Positions 1 to 6,059 of a stretch of 10,289 nt of DNA are shown here, in pieces. Origin of the DNA: Gemmatimonadota bacterium (GTDB taxonomy: Bacteria; Gemmatimonadota; Gemmatimonadetes; Longimicrobiales; Gaopeijiaceae); contig JAHEKK010000070.1 in assembly GCA_024638395.1 (NCBI GenBank), forward strand, positions 1-10,289, given 5' to 3'. A program made the translations under genes and the position numbers. The notes below the pieces were generated by a model that saw nothing but the letters and a program-made list of their open reading frames with translations, ran no database searches and had not been told where the DNA came from. Position 1 is the stretch's first letter; every line of letters starts with the position of its first letter.

Positions 1-9
1 GCCGCATGA
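1..9 (+). CDS. Possible last codons of the upstream dcw gene (murD expected)
   Basis: In the frame that starts at base 1 the codons read Ala-Ala-TGA, and the TGA at 7-9 overlaps the ftsW ATG at 6-8 as ATGA. The next two gene junctions show the same 4-nt overlap (GTGA), so this is probably the end of a coupled upstream gene. In many dcw clusters murD precedes ftsW. That identity is inferred from gene order only, because two codons carry no sequence signal. Confidence 0.4.
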   Translation, partial: AA

Positions 10-1223
10 GCCGTCGCGCAAGAACCCGCGGCAGACCGCAGCCCACGGATCTGGCGGCCCGGATCCGCTCCTTTCCGGAGACGGGACTCGGTCGGGGGTG
101 GGAGTCCACTGCCGTGACGCTTCTGACGGGATTCCTCGTGGTCGTGGGACTGCTCACCCTCCACAGCGGCAGCTCGGTGATGGCGGAGCGCGACGACCTG
201 GCCCACTACACGTTCGTGACCCGCCAGGGGGCCGGGATCGCGGTAGGACTCGTGGCCATGGCCATCTGCGCGCGTCTCCCCACGGCATGGTGGAAGAACC
301 TGGCGTGGCCGATTCTCCTGGCGACGTGGTTCCTTCTGATTCTCGTGATCCTACCCTTCACCCACGCCATCGCCCCTGAGATCAACGGAGCCCGTCGCTG
401 GTTGCAGATCGGCTTCTCGATCCAGCCCTCCGATCTGGCGAAGATCGCGATCATCGTATGGACGGCCTCCCTGTCGGTGAGGAAGCAGGACGCCTTCACG
501 AGCCTGAAGCGGGGGATGGGACCGTTCGTTGTCGTCTGGGCGGCCCTTCTGATCCCCATCGCGTTGGAGCCCGACTTCTCCACCGCGGTTCTGGTAGCCC
601 TATTGGGGGCCACCGTCCTCTTTGCCGCCGGCGCCCGCCTCGGGCACTTCCTGATGCTCGGGGCCGTGATGGCTCCGGTCGTGGTCCTCAAGCTATCCAC
701 GGGGTACCGGGGAGAGCGCTGGAGCTCGCTGTTCCTCAATCCGGGCGACGCCCCCACCGGCTCCGCGTTTCAGAGCTACCAGAGCCTCATTGCCGTCGGC
801 TCGGGAGGCCTTACGGGCCTCGGATTCGGGGAAGGGCAGCAGAAGTACGGATTCCTGCCGGAGGCACATAACGACTTCATCTTCGCGATGATCGGTGAGG
901 AATGGGGATTCATGGGCGTCCTGATGGTGGTCGTCGCCTATGCGGGGCTGATCCTCGTCGGTTTCCGTATCGCGAGGAGAGCCCGGGATCTGATGGGTGA
1001 GTTCCTCGCCATCGGTGTGACGAGCCTCATCGCCCTTCAGGCCTTCTTCCACATCGGCGTCTCCCTGGGGGTTCTGCCTCCGACCGGCCTAGCCCTGCCC
1101 CTCATGTCCTACGGCCGCTCCAACATGCTCATCACCCTGGCGGCTCTCGGCATACTCCTGGCCGTGGCTCGGGAGGCCCCCGAAGGGCGTTCCGGGCGGC
1201 GGACCCACCGGGCGGCGGCGTGA
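6..1223 (+). CDS. ftsW: FtsW, septal peptidoglycan glycosyltransferase (SEDS family)
   Basis: A 405-residue polytopic membrane protein of the SEDS family, which polymerises lipid II into glycan strands at the division site together with a class B PBP. After a basic N-terminal tail of about 33 residues, hydrophobic helices start near residues 36-54, 76-92 and 98-117 and continue to the C-terminus. Family motifs are present: NGARRWL at 127-133 followed by QPSD, EPDFSTA around 188-194, and LPEAHNDFIFA, in which D290 matches the Asp required for SEDS polymerase activity. The C-terminal motif reads SYGRSN (368-373), where SYGGSS is usual. RodA is the main alternative, but the place directly before murG, murC and ftsQ favours FtsW. 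The ATG at 6 overlaps an apparent upstream TGA. The stop overlaps the murG start. Confidence 0.93.
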   Translation: MSRRARTRGRPQPTDLAARIRSFPETGLGRGWESTAVTLLTGFLVVVGLLTLHSGSSVMAERDDLAHYTFVTRQGAGIAVGLVAMAICARLPTAWWKNLAWPILLATWFLLILVILPFTHAIAPEINGARRWLQIGFSIQPSDLAKIAIIVWTASLSVRKQDAFTSLKRGMGPFVVVWAALLIPIALEPDFSTAVLVALLGATVLFAAGARLGHFLMLGAVMAPVVVLKLSTGYRGERWSSLFLNPGDAPTGSAFQSYQSLIAVGSGGLTGLGFGEGQQKYGFLPEAHNDFIFAMIGEEWGFMGVLMVVVAYAGLILVGFRIARRARDLMGEFLAIGVTSLIALQAFFHIGVSLGVLPPTGLALPLMSYGRSNMLITLAALGILLAVAREAPEGRSGRRTHRAAA

Positions 1224-2338
1224 CCGTGGTGGTCTTCTCCGGAGGCGGAACGGGCGGCCATCTCTATCCGGCGTTGGCCATCGCCGATGCTCTCACCGCG
1301 CTCCGTCCCGACGTGGAGCCGCACTTCGTGGGGGCAAGGCGTGGGATCGAGGCGAGGATCCTTCCGGAGCGGGGGATTCCTCACACTCTCCTCGGCGTCG
1401 AAGGGCTGTCTCGTACGCGCATGCTGGGCAACGTCCGGGTGGTGCTGCACCTGGCGCGGGCCACGATGGCCCTGGTTCGCGTTTTCCGCCGCCTGAAGCC
1501 GGCCGCCGTGGTGGTGACGGGCGGCTATGCGTCGGCACCGGCGGGACTCGCCGGCGCAGCCCTCCGGCTCCCCCTGGTGATGCAAGAGCAAAACGAGCAA
1601 CCGGGGGTCACGACCCGGCTCATCGCCCGTTGGGCCACCCAGATCCACCTCGCCTACCCCGAAGCCCGGGATCGTCTGCCTCCCGGCGTACGGAGCCGCA
1701 CCCGGGAAACGGGGAATCCGATTCGTCCCCCGACGGAGATCTCCCGGACACAGGCCCGAGCCGCGTTCAAGCTGCCCTCCGAGTCGCCGCTGGTGCTCGT
1801 GGTGGGGGGAAGCCAGGGGTCCGCCGCATTGAACGGCCTCCTGACCGACGTGGTGACCGGAGGCCATGTGGAGGAGCCCACCCACCTGCTCTGGGCCACG
1901 GGACGCGGCCACTATGAGTCCGTCATGGACGCCGTGTCCGGCAGCGATACGTCCCGAGTCCGCATCGTCCCGTACATCGATGACATGCCGTCGGCCCTCG
2001 CGGCAGCCGACATGGCCGTTACCCGGGCAGGGGCGATGACCACATCGGAGCTACTGGCCTGGGGCGTCCCCGCCATTCTGGTACCCCTTCCAACCTCGGC
2101 GGAGGGTCATCAAGCCCGGAACGCCGACGCCCTCCAAGCAGCGGGGGTGGCGCTACACCTGCCTGAGAAGGGTCTCACCGGAGTCGAACTCTGGCACCGT
2201 GCCACGGCGCTGCTTCAGGACGCGGACGCCCTGTCCACGATGCGAGAGCGCGCTCTTCAGCGGGCCCGTCCCGAGGGCGCCCGGGACATTGCCCTTGCCG
2301 TCGCCGAGTGTCTTCCCCTGCCGGAGGAGACGGCGTGA
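1220..2338 (+). CDS. murG: MurG, UDP-GlcNAc:undecaprenyl-PP-MurNAc-pentapeptide transferase
   Basis: A GT-B glycosyltransferase of 372 residues, close to the usual family length. It acts at the inner face of the cytoplasmic membrane and adds GlcNAc to lipid I, making lipid II. The N-terminal Rossmann domain opens with the glycine-rich loop GGGTGGH (8-14) followed by PALAIA. QEQN (122-125) stands where HEQN is common. The C-terminal domain has GGSQGS (196-201) and the nucleotide-sugar site TRAGAMTTSE (268-277), followed by the conserved PLPTSAEGHQARNA stretch. The start is a GTG whose last two bases belong to the ftsW TGA (GTGA). No good Shine-Dalgarno sequence lies upstream, so translation probably depends on ribosomes finishing ftsW. 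The stop overlaps the murC start in the same way. Confidence 0.97.
   Translation: MTVVVFSGGGTGGHLYPALAIADALTALRPDVEPHFVGARRGIEARILPERGIPHTLLGVEGLSRTRMLGNVRVVLHLARATMALVRVFRRLKPAAVVVTGGYASAPAGLAGAALRLPLVMQEQNEQPGVTTRLIARWATQIHLAYPEARDRLPPGVRSRTRETGNPIRPPTEISRTQARAAFKLPSESPLVLVVGGSQGSAALNGLLTDVVTGGHVEEPTHLLWATGRGHYESVMDAVSGSDTSRVRIVPYIDDMPSALAAADMAVTRAGAMTTSELLAWGVPAILVPLPTSAEGHQARNADALQAAGVALHLPEKGLTGVELWHRATALLQDADALSTMRERALQRARPEGARDIALAVAECLPLPEETA
2323..2329 (+). promoter_or_regulatory. Shine-Dalgarno GGAGGAG that decides the murC start
   Basis: GGAGGAG inside the end of murG lies 5 nt before the GTG at 2335. It lies downstream of the alternative in-frame GTG at 2308 and cannot serve that codon. 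This supports 2335 as the murC start. Confidence 0.75.
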
Positions 2339-3810
2339 CCGGCCGGAATGCTTCGCCAGAGGGCGTTGGAGGCGGCGCTCCGGTGGCCGACGGTCGTGGC
2401 GACGACCTCCTTCTCAGCGGGCCGGTCCACTTCATGGGCGTCGGGGGCGCAGGCATGGAGCCGCTGGCGGAGCTCATCCTCCGGAGCGGCGGCCGGGTGA
2501 CCGGCTGCGATCAGAGCCAGCGCAGGAGTCTTCAGCGACTATGTGACCTTGGATTGCACTTCTCCAAGGGGCACGCCCCGGAGCACCTCGAGGGCGTCGC
2601 GGCACTCGTCATTACCTCGGCCGTCCCCCGGGACCATCCCGAGGTGATGGAGGCTCGTGAGCGGGGGATGCCGGTCCTCAAGCGAGCGGAGGCACTCGCC
2701 AGGTGGGTCAACCGCGGACAGGTGGTGGCCCTCGCCGGCACCCACGGGAAGACCACTACTACCGCGTTGGCTGCCCATGTCCTGGCAGGAGCGGGTCTCG
2801 ATCCCACGGGGCTGGTAGGGGGCGAGGTCTTGGCGTGGGGAGGCAATCTGAGGATGGGTAGCGGAGACCTCTTCGTGGTGGAGGCGGACGAATATGACCG
2901 TTCGTTTCATACCCTGACCCCCGACGTGGCGGTGGTGACGAACGTGGAGGCGGACCACCTGGATGTCTACGGCGACCTGGACGGAGTCATGGAGTCCTTC
3001 AGGACCTTTCTCGCGGGCGTCCGTTCGGGGGGCTCGGTGCTCCTTTGCGCCGACGACTTCGGCTCCGCCCGACTCGCCGTTGAAGGAGGCGGGAGCACCC
3101 GCACCTACGGTCTCTCCGCTGGTTGTCAGCTCAGAGCCACGGACCTGATCTGGTCCGCAGGCGGCAGCCATTTCCGGGTCTGGGAAGACGGACAGTCCGT
3201 AGCGGACCTGTCCCTGCCCCAGCCCGGGGTCCACAATGTGAGAAACGCGCTGGCCGCAGCCTGCGTTGCGCGGACTTTCGATGCGTCCTGGGGCGATATC
3301 GCCGAGGCCACGAAGACCTTCCCCGGTGTGGGACGCCGCTATCAGGTTCTCGGGAGCCCCGGGGGTGTCAAAGTCATCGATGACTATGCCCACCACCCGA
3401 CCGAGATCTCGGCTACCCTCGAGGCGGTGAGGCAGGCACATCCCGGCCAACGGGTCGTGGCGGTGTTCCAGCCGCACCTCTATACCCGCACCCGGGACTT
3501 CGCAGGCGATTTCGGTCGGGCGTTGGGTGCAGCCGACCGGGTATGGGTTGCCGATGTCTACCCCGCCCGGGAACCCCCGATACCGGGCGTAACCGGTCGT
3601 ATGGTCGCCGATGCGGTGCCGGGTGAGCCCGGTACCGTCCGGTACCACGAGGATCTCTCGACCCTGGCCTCGGATGTGGCGGAGACGCTGGCCCCGGGAG
3701 ACGTGTGCGTGATCATGGGCGCCGGGTCGGTGGAGGTCGTGGGTCCCGAGCTCGTCAGAGAGCTCGGGGGCGCCGCGGTGGTGGGAGGGGGTGCCCGTGG
3801 CGATGCCTAG
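2335..3810 (+). CDS. murC: MurC, UDP-N-acetylmuramate--L-alanine ligase
   Basis: An ATP-dependent cytoplasmic Mur ligase of 491 residues that adds L-Ala to UDP-MurNAc, the first amino acid of the stem peptide. The three Mur ligase domains are visible. The N-terminal nucleotide-sugar fold has GVGGAGM (35-41). The central ATPase has the P-loop GTHGKTTTT (135-143), EADEYD (183-188) and TNVEADHLD. The C-terminal domain follows NVRNALAAA and has DDYAHHPTE (349-357) and FQPHLYTRTRDF. DDYAHHP and the GTHGKTTTT form of the loop point to MurC over MurD, MurE or MurF. The GTG at 2335 was chosen because GGAGGAG lies 5 nt upstream and because it makes a 4-nt GTGA overlap with murG. A GTG at 2308 would add nine residues without a clear ribosome site. 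ftsQ follows directly; murB and ddl, often found here, are absent. Confidence 0.97.
   Translation: MTGRNASPEGVGGGAPVADGRGDDLLLSGPVHFMGVGGAGMEPLAELILRSGGRVTGCDQSQRRSLQRLCDLGLHFSKGHAPEHLEGVAALVITSAVPRDHPEVMEARERGMPVLKRAEALARWVNRGQVVALAGTHGKTTTTALAAHVLAGAGLDPTGLVGGEVLAWGGNLRMGSGDLFVVEADEYDRSFHTLTPDVAVVTNVEADHLDVYGDLDGVMESFRTFLAGVRSGGSVLLCADDFGSARLAVEGGGSTRTYGLSAGCQLRATDLIWSAGGSHFRVWEDGQSVADLSLPQPGVHNVRNALAAACVARTFDASWGDIAEATKTFPGVGRRYQVLGSPGGVKVIDDYAHHPTEISATLEAVRQAHPGQRVVAVFQPHLYTRTRDFAGDFGRALGAADRVWVADVYPAREPPIPGVTGRMVADAVPGEPGTVRYHEDLSTLASDVAETLAPGDVCVIMGAGSVEVVGPELVRELGGAAVVGGGARGDA
3784..3788 (+). promoter_or_regulatory. Shine-Dalgarno GGAGG for ftsQ
   Basis: GGAGG within the last codons of murC lies 8 nt before the GTG at 3797, 14 nt before the ATG at 3803 and only 2 nt before the GTG at 3791. 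The spacing best fits 3797. Confidence 0.55.
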
Positions 3811-4573
3811 GGCAGGACGCCGTCGGAGACGGCCGCGGCGCCGCCTCCCGCCGCGGAAGGTGGTGGGCTTTATTCTGGTCGGGGCGGTCGCTGCGGGCCT
3901 GGCTGCAGGACTGCGCCACGCCCCCAGGGTTCTCGCGAGGCTATCGGTCTTCGAGATCGAGACGCTACGCCTCGAGGGCGCCACCTATCTGACCGTGGAA
4001 GAGGCAAGAAAGGCAGCCGGGATAGGGGCCGAGTCCAATCTGTGGGACTCTCGTGAGCCCTGGATCGAGGGTCTCGAACAACACCCCCTCGTGCGTTCGG
4101 CTCGCATTCGCCGCATCCCACCGTCGACGGTAGCGGTACGCGTGGAGGAGCGCGAGCCCGTGGCGTTTGCCGCAGACGGGATGGTGACGCCGGTGGATCC
4201 GGAGGGTGTCCGGCTACCCATCGATCCGGCGGGCGCCCACCTGGACCTGCCACTTCTTCTGGTGGATCTCGAGGACTCGACGAGGGCCCGTGCTCTCAAA
4301 CTGGCGGCAGCCGAGCTGGACCGGATCGACTCCGAGGCTCCCGACATCTTCGACGTCATCTCGGATGTCCAGTACGAGGGGGATGAGATGACGCTCCGCC
4401 TCGGAGACGCGTTGACCAGGCTCCGGTACCGGCCGCCGGTCTCCGAGGTGCGGCTGAGGGAAGCGATGGCGGCCATGAACGACTGGACGACCCGGTTCAA
4501 GCTGGGACCTCCCGGTGAGGTGGATATCCGTTTCGACGACCAGGTGGTGGTCAGAGCCCGGTCCGGTAGATGA
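3797..4573 (+). CDS. ftsQ: FtsQ/DivIB-type cell division protein
   Basis: A bitopic membrane protein of about 258 residues that in other bacteria connects the cytoplasmic ring to FtsB, FtsL and the septal synthase. The N-terminal tail is strongly basic (Arg-rich, residues 5-21), and a single hydrophobic helix spans about 22-39. A POTRA-like domain follows at about 52-121, opening with FEIETLRLEGATYLTVEEA and running through the LWD and HPLVRSARIRRIPP segments to VRVEEREPVAFA. The rest resembles the extracytoplasmic FtsQ beta domain and ends with VDIRFDDQVVVR. The start is uncertain: GTG 3791, GTG 3797 and ATG 3803 are in frame, and 3797 has the best spacing to GGAGG. All three lie inside murC, so translation is probably coupled. 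FtsQ is poorly conserved; the call rests on architecture, the POTRA pattern and its place before ftsA. Confidence 0.9.
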   Translation: MAMPRAGRRRRRPRRRLPPRKVVGFILVGAVAAGLAAGLRHAPRVLARLSVFEIETLRLEGATYLTVEEARKAAGIGAESNLWDSREPWIEGLEQHPLVRSARIRRIPPSTVAVRVEEREPVAFAADGMVTPVDPEGVRLPIDPAGAHLDLPLLLVDLEDSTRARALKLAAAELDRIDSEAPDIFDVISDVQYEGDEMTLRLGDALTRLRYRPPVSEVRLREAMAAMNDWTTRFKLGPPGEVDIRFDDQVVVRARSGR

Positions 4574-4585
4574 ACGCTCCTTTTC

Positions 4586-4589
4586 GAGG
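4586..4589 (+). promoter_or_regulatory. Shine-Dalgarno GAGG that decides the ftsA start
   Basis: GAGG lies 6 nt before the ATG at 4596, in the short ftsQ-ftsA gap. It supports this ATG over an upstream in-frame start at 4515, which would add 27 residues encoded inside ftsQ. Confidence 0.6.
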
Positions 4590-4595
4590 CAATCC

Positions 4596-5825
4596 ATGAG
4601 GTCGAATCTGATTGCGGGTCTAGACATCGGCTCCACGAAAACCTGTGTGGTCATAGGAGAATTCGTCGATGAGTTCCGTCGGCCGGAGTTGAAGGTGCTG
4701 GGCGTCGGCCAGGCGCCCACGGCGGGGATTCGCAAGGATGCCGTGACCAATCTCGAGGAAGCCACCGGATCTATCCGCCGCTCCATCGAAGAGGCGGAGC
4801 TGATGTCAGGAGCGCGCATCGATCGGGTCTACGTGGGCATCTCGGGAGAGCACATACAGGCTCAGCGCTCCGTGGGAGTCGTCGCGGTGGCCGCGGAGGA
4901 GATCGTCCGCGGCGATGTGGAGCGCGTGCACGAGGTGGCCCGGGCGGTCGCCCTTCCTCCCGATAGGCGGATGCTCCACGCAATCCCCCAGGATTACGTC
5001 GTAGATCACCAGAACGGCATCAAGGATCCTACCGGGATGGTGGGCACGCGCCTGGAGACGGACCTCTACCTGGTGACGGGCTGCGCTTCGTCCCTGGACA
5101 TCATGTCCCGGGCCGTCGAGAAGGCCGGATACCGGGTCCAGGACCTCATTCTCGAGCCCCTGGCCTCCGCCCGTGCTGTCCTCACCGAGGACGAGAAGGA
5201 GCTCGGGGTCGCCATGATCGACCTGGGGGGCGCGACAACAGGCCTCTCCGTCTATTACGAGGGCAAGATCCGCCTCTTGGCCGTCCTGCCTTTCGGTAGC
5301 TGCACGATAACCAGCGATCTGATCCGGGGGCTTTCGGTTCCGTTTGCCGAGGCGAAGCGCGTCAAGGAGCTGCACGGGATGGCCTGCGCCCGCATGGTCG
5401 ATCCCTACGAGAACATCGAGATTCCCGGCCTGGCCCCCGGCCAGAAGCGGTCCGTCTCCCGTCAGCAGATTGCGAAGCTGATCGAGGACCGGCTGGAAGA
5501 GATGTTCTATCAGATTCATCAGCAGCTGGGCGAGCTGCATCATGACATGGTCCTCGGCGCCGGTATCGTGCTGACGGGAGGGGGGGCAACGCTCCCCGGA
5601 TTGGTCGAGTTGGCTCAGCGCTGCTTCCAGGCCCCTGTGCGCGTGGGCGTGCCATGGGAGGGGCTGTCCGGACTCTCCGATTCAGTGGCCCGGCCTCGTT
5701 TCGCCACGGCCGCCGGGCTGGCCCTCCACGGCGCGGATCACTTCCTGGCAACCGGGGAAGGTGCCTCTACCATGGCATCCGGGGTCGTCACCAAGGTCGG
5801 AGCCTGGTTGAAGGAGTTCTTCTAG
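4596..5825 (+). CDS. ftsA: FtsA, actin-like membrane anchor of the Z ring
   Basis: A 409-residue actin/Hsp70-fold ATPase that binds the FtsZ tail, tethers filaments to the cytoplasmic membrane and recruits later division proteins. The phosphate-1 loop LDIGSTKT lies at 9-16. The FtsA-specific 1C (SHS2) region follows with VYVGISGEHI and AIPQDYVVD. The phosphate-2 loop reads DLGGATTG (209-216), compared with DIGGGTxD in many relatives. The adenosine motif TGGGA lies at 327-331. The last residues, about 398-409 (VTKVGAWLKEFF), form the expected amphipathic membrane-targeting helix, so the protein looks complete. The ATG at 4596 was chosen because the conserved N-terminus begins there and GAGG lies 6 nt upstream. 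It follows ftsQ by 22 nt. A 234-nt gap to ftsZ follows, unlike the tight spacing upstream. Confidence 0.96.
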   Translation: MRSNLIAGLDIGSTKTCVVIGEFVDEFRRPELKVLGVGQAPTAGIRKDAVTNLEEATGSIRRSIEEAELMSGARIDRVYVGISGEHIQAQRSVGVVAVAAEEIVRGDVERVHEVARAVALPPDRRMLHAIPQDYVVDHQNGIKDPTGMVGTRLETDLYLVTGCASSLDIMSRAVEKAGYRVQDLILEPLASARAVLTEDEKELGVAMIDLGGATTGLSVYYEGKIRLLAVLPFGSCTITSDLIRGLSVPFAEAKRVKELHGMACARMVDPYENIEIPGLAPGQKRSVSRQQIAKLIEDRLEEMFYQIHQQLGELHHDMVLGAGIVLTGGGATLPGLVELAQRCFQAPVRVGVPWEGLSGLSDSVARPRFATAAGLALHGADHFLATGEGASTMASGVVTKVGAWLKEFF

Positions 5826-5994
5826 CGTGGGGCTTCCGACGTTTGGAGGGCCGCCGAGACGAGTGAGGCGCCGAACCCGGGGAGGCGGTACGACCGGGAA
5901 GGGCAGGCTGCGTCGAGGAGGAGCAACGAAGCCGGGCCGGATGCATCGGCGCTGGAATGGCTGGGGCACTGCAGGAACACAACACCAGGGACCT

Positions 5995-6024
5995 TTCCGG
6001 CATTGGGCCGGGCTTTGCTACATT
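5995..6024 (+). promoter_or_regulatory. Candidate sigma70-type promoter for ftsZ
   Basis: TGCTACATT at 6016-6024 reads as an extended -10 (TGn followed by TACATT, 4 of 6 matches to TATAAT) in an otherwise GC-rich region. The matching -35 is poor: TTCCGG at 5995-6000 with an 18-nt spacer. It would give a leader of about 30 nt before the ftsZ ATG. This is a pattern match only. Confidence 0.3.
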
Positions 6025-6048
6025 TACCAAACCACCGCCTGACACTTC

Positions 6049-6054
6049 GGGAGA
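6049..6054 (+). promoter_or_regulatory. Shine-Dalgarno GGGAGA for ftsZ
   Basis: GGGAGA lies 5 nt before the ATG at 6060. It fixes the ftsZ start there; an in-frame ATG at 6003 would add 19 residues that do not match FtsZ. Confidence 0.7.
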
Positions 6055-6059
6055 ACCAA

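Larger units (their letters stand above)
5826..6059 (+). other. ftsA-ftsZ intergenic region, probable ftsZ leader
   Basis: This 234-nt stretch is the only long gap in the cluster. Its first half (about 5840-5950) is rich in purines and G. The last 60 nt are relatively AT-rich and hold an extended -10 candidate and the ftsZ ribosome site. A short inverted repeat (CCGGC at 5997-6001, GCCGG at 6007-6011) has no T-run, so it is not a typical terminator. A GTG-started reading frame (5827-6042, 71 codons) crosses the region, but its product is an Arg/Gly-rich string without recognisable motifs, and it uses AGG, AGA, CGA and GGA codons freely. I therefore treat it as probably non-coding. Confidence 0.6.

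Noticed and set aside
2539..3984. Long reverse-strand open frame of 481 codons across murC and early ftsQ
   Set aside because: It is antisense to a gene with clear Mur ligase motifs, has no recognisable domain, and long antisense frames are expected in GC-rich genes.
4515..4595. N-terminal extension of FtsA from an in-frame start at 4515
   Set aside because: The added 27 residues lie inside ftsQ and do not look like FtsA; the ATG at 4596 has GAGG at good spacing and begins the conserved N-terminus.
6003..6059. N-terminal extension of FtsZ from an in-frame ATG at 6003
   Set aside because: The extra residues are not FtsZ-like and the ATG at 6060 has GGGAGA 5 nt upstream.
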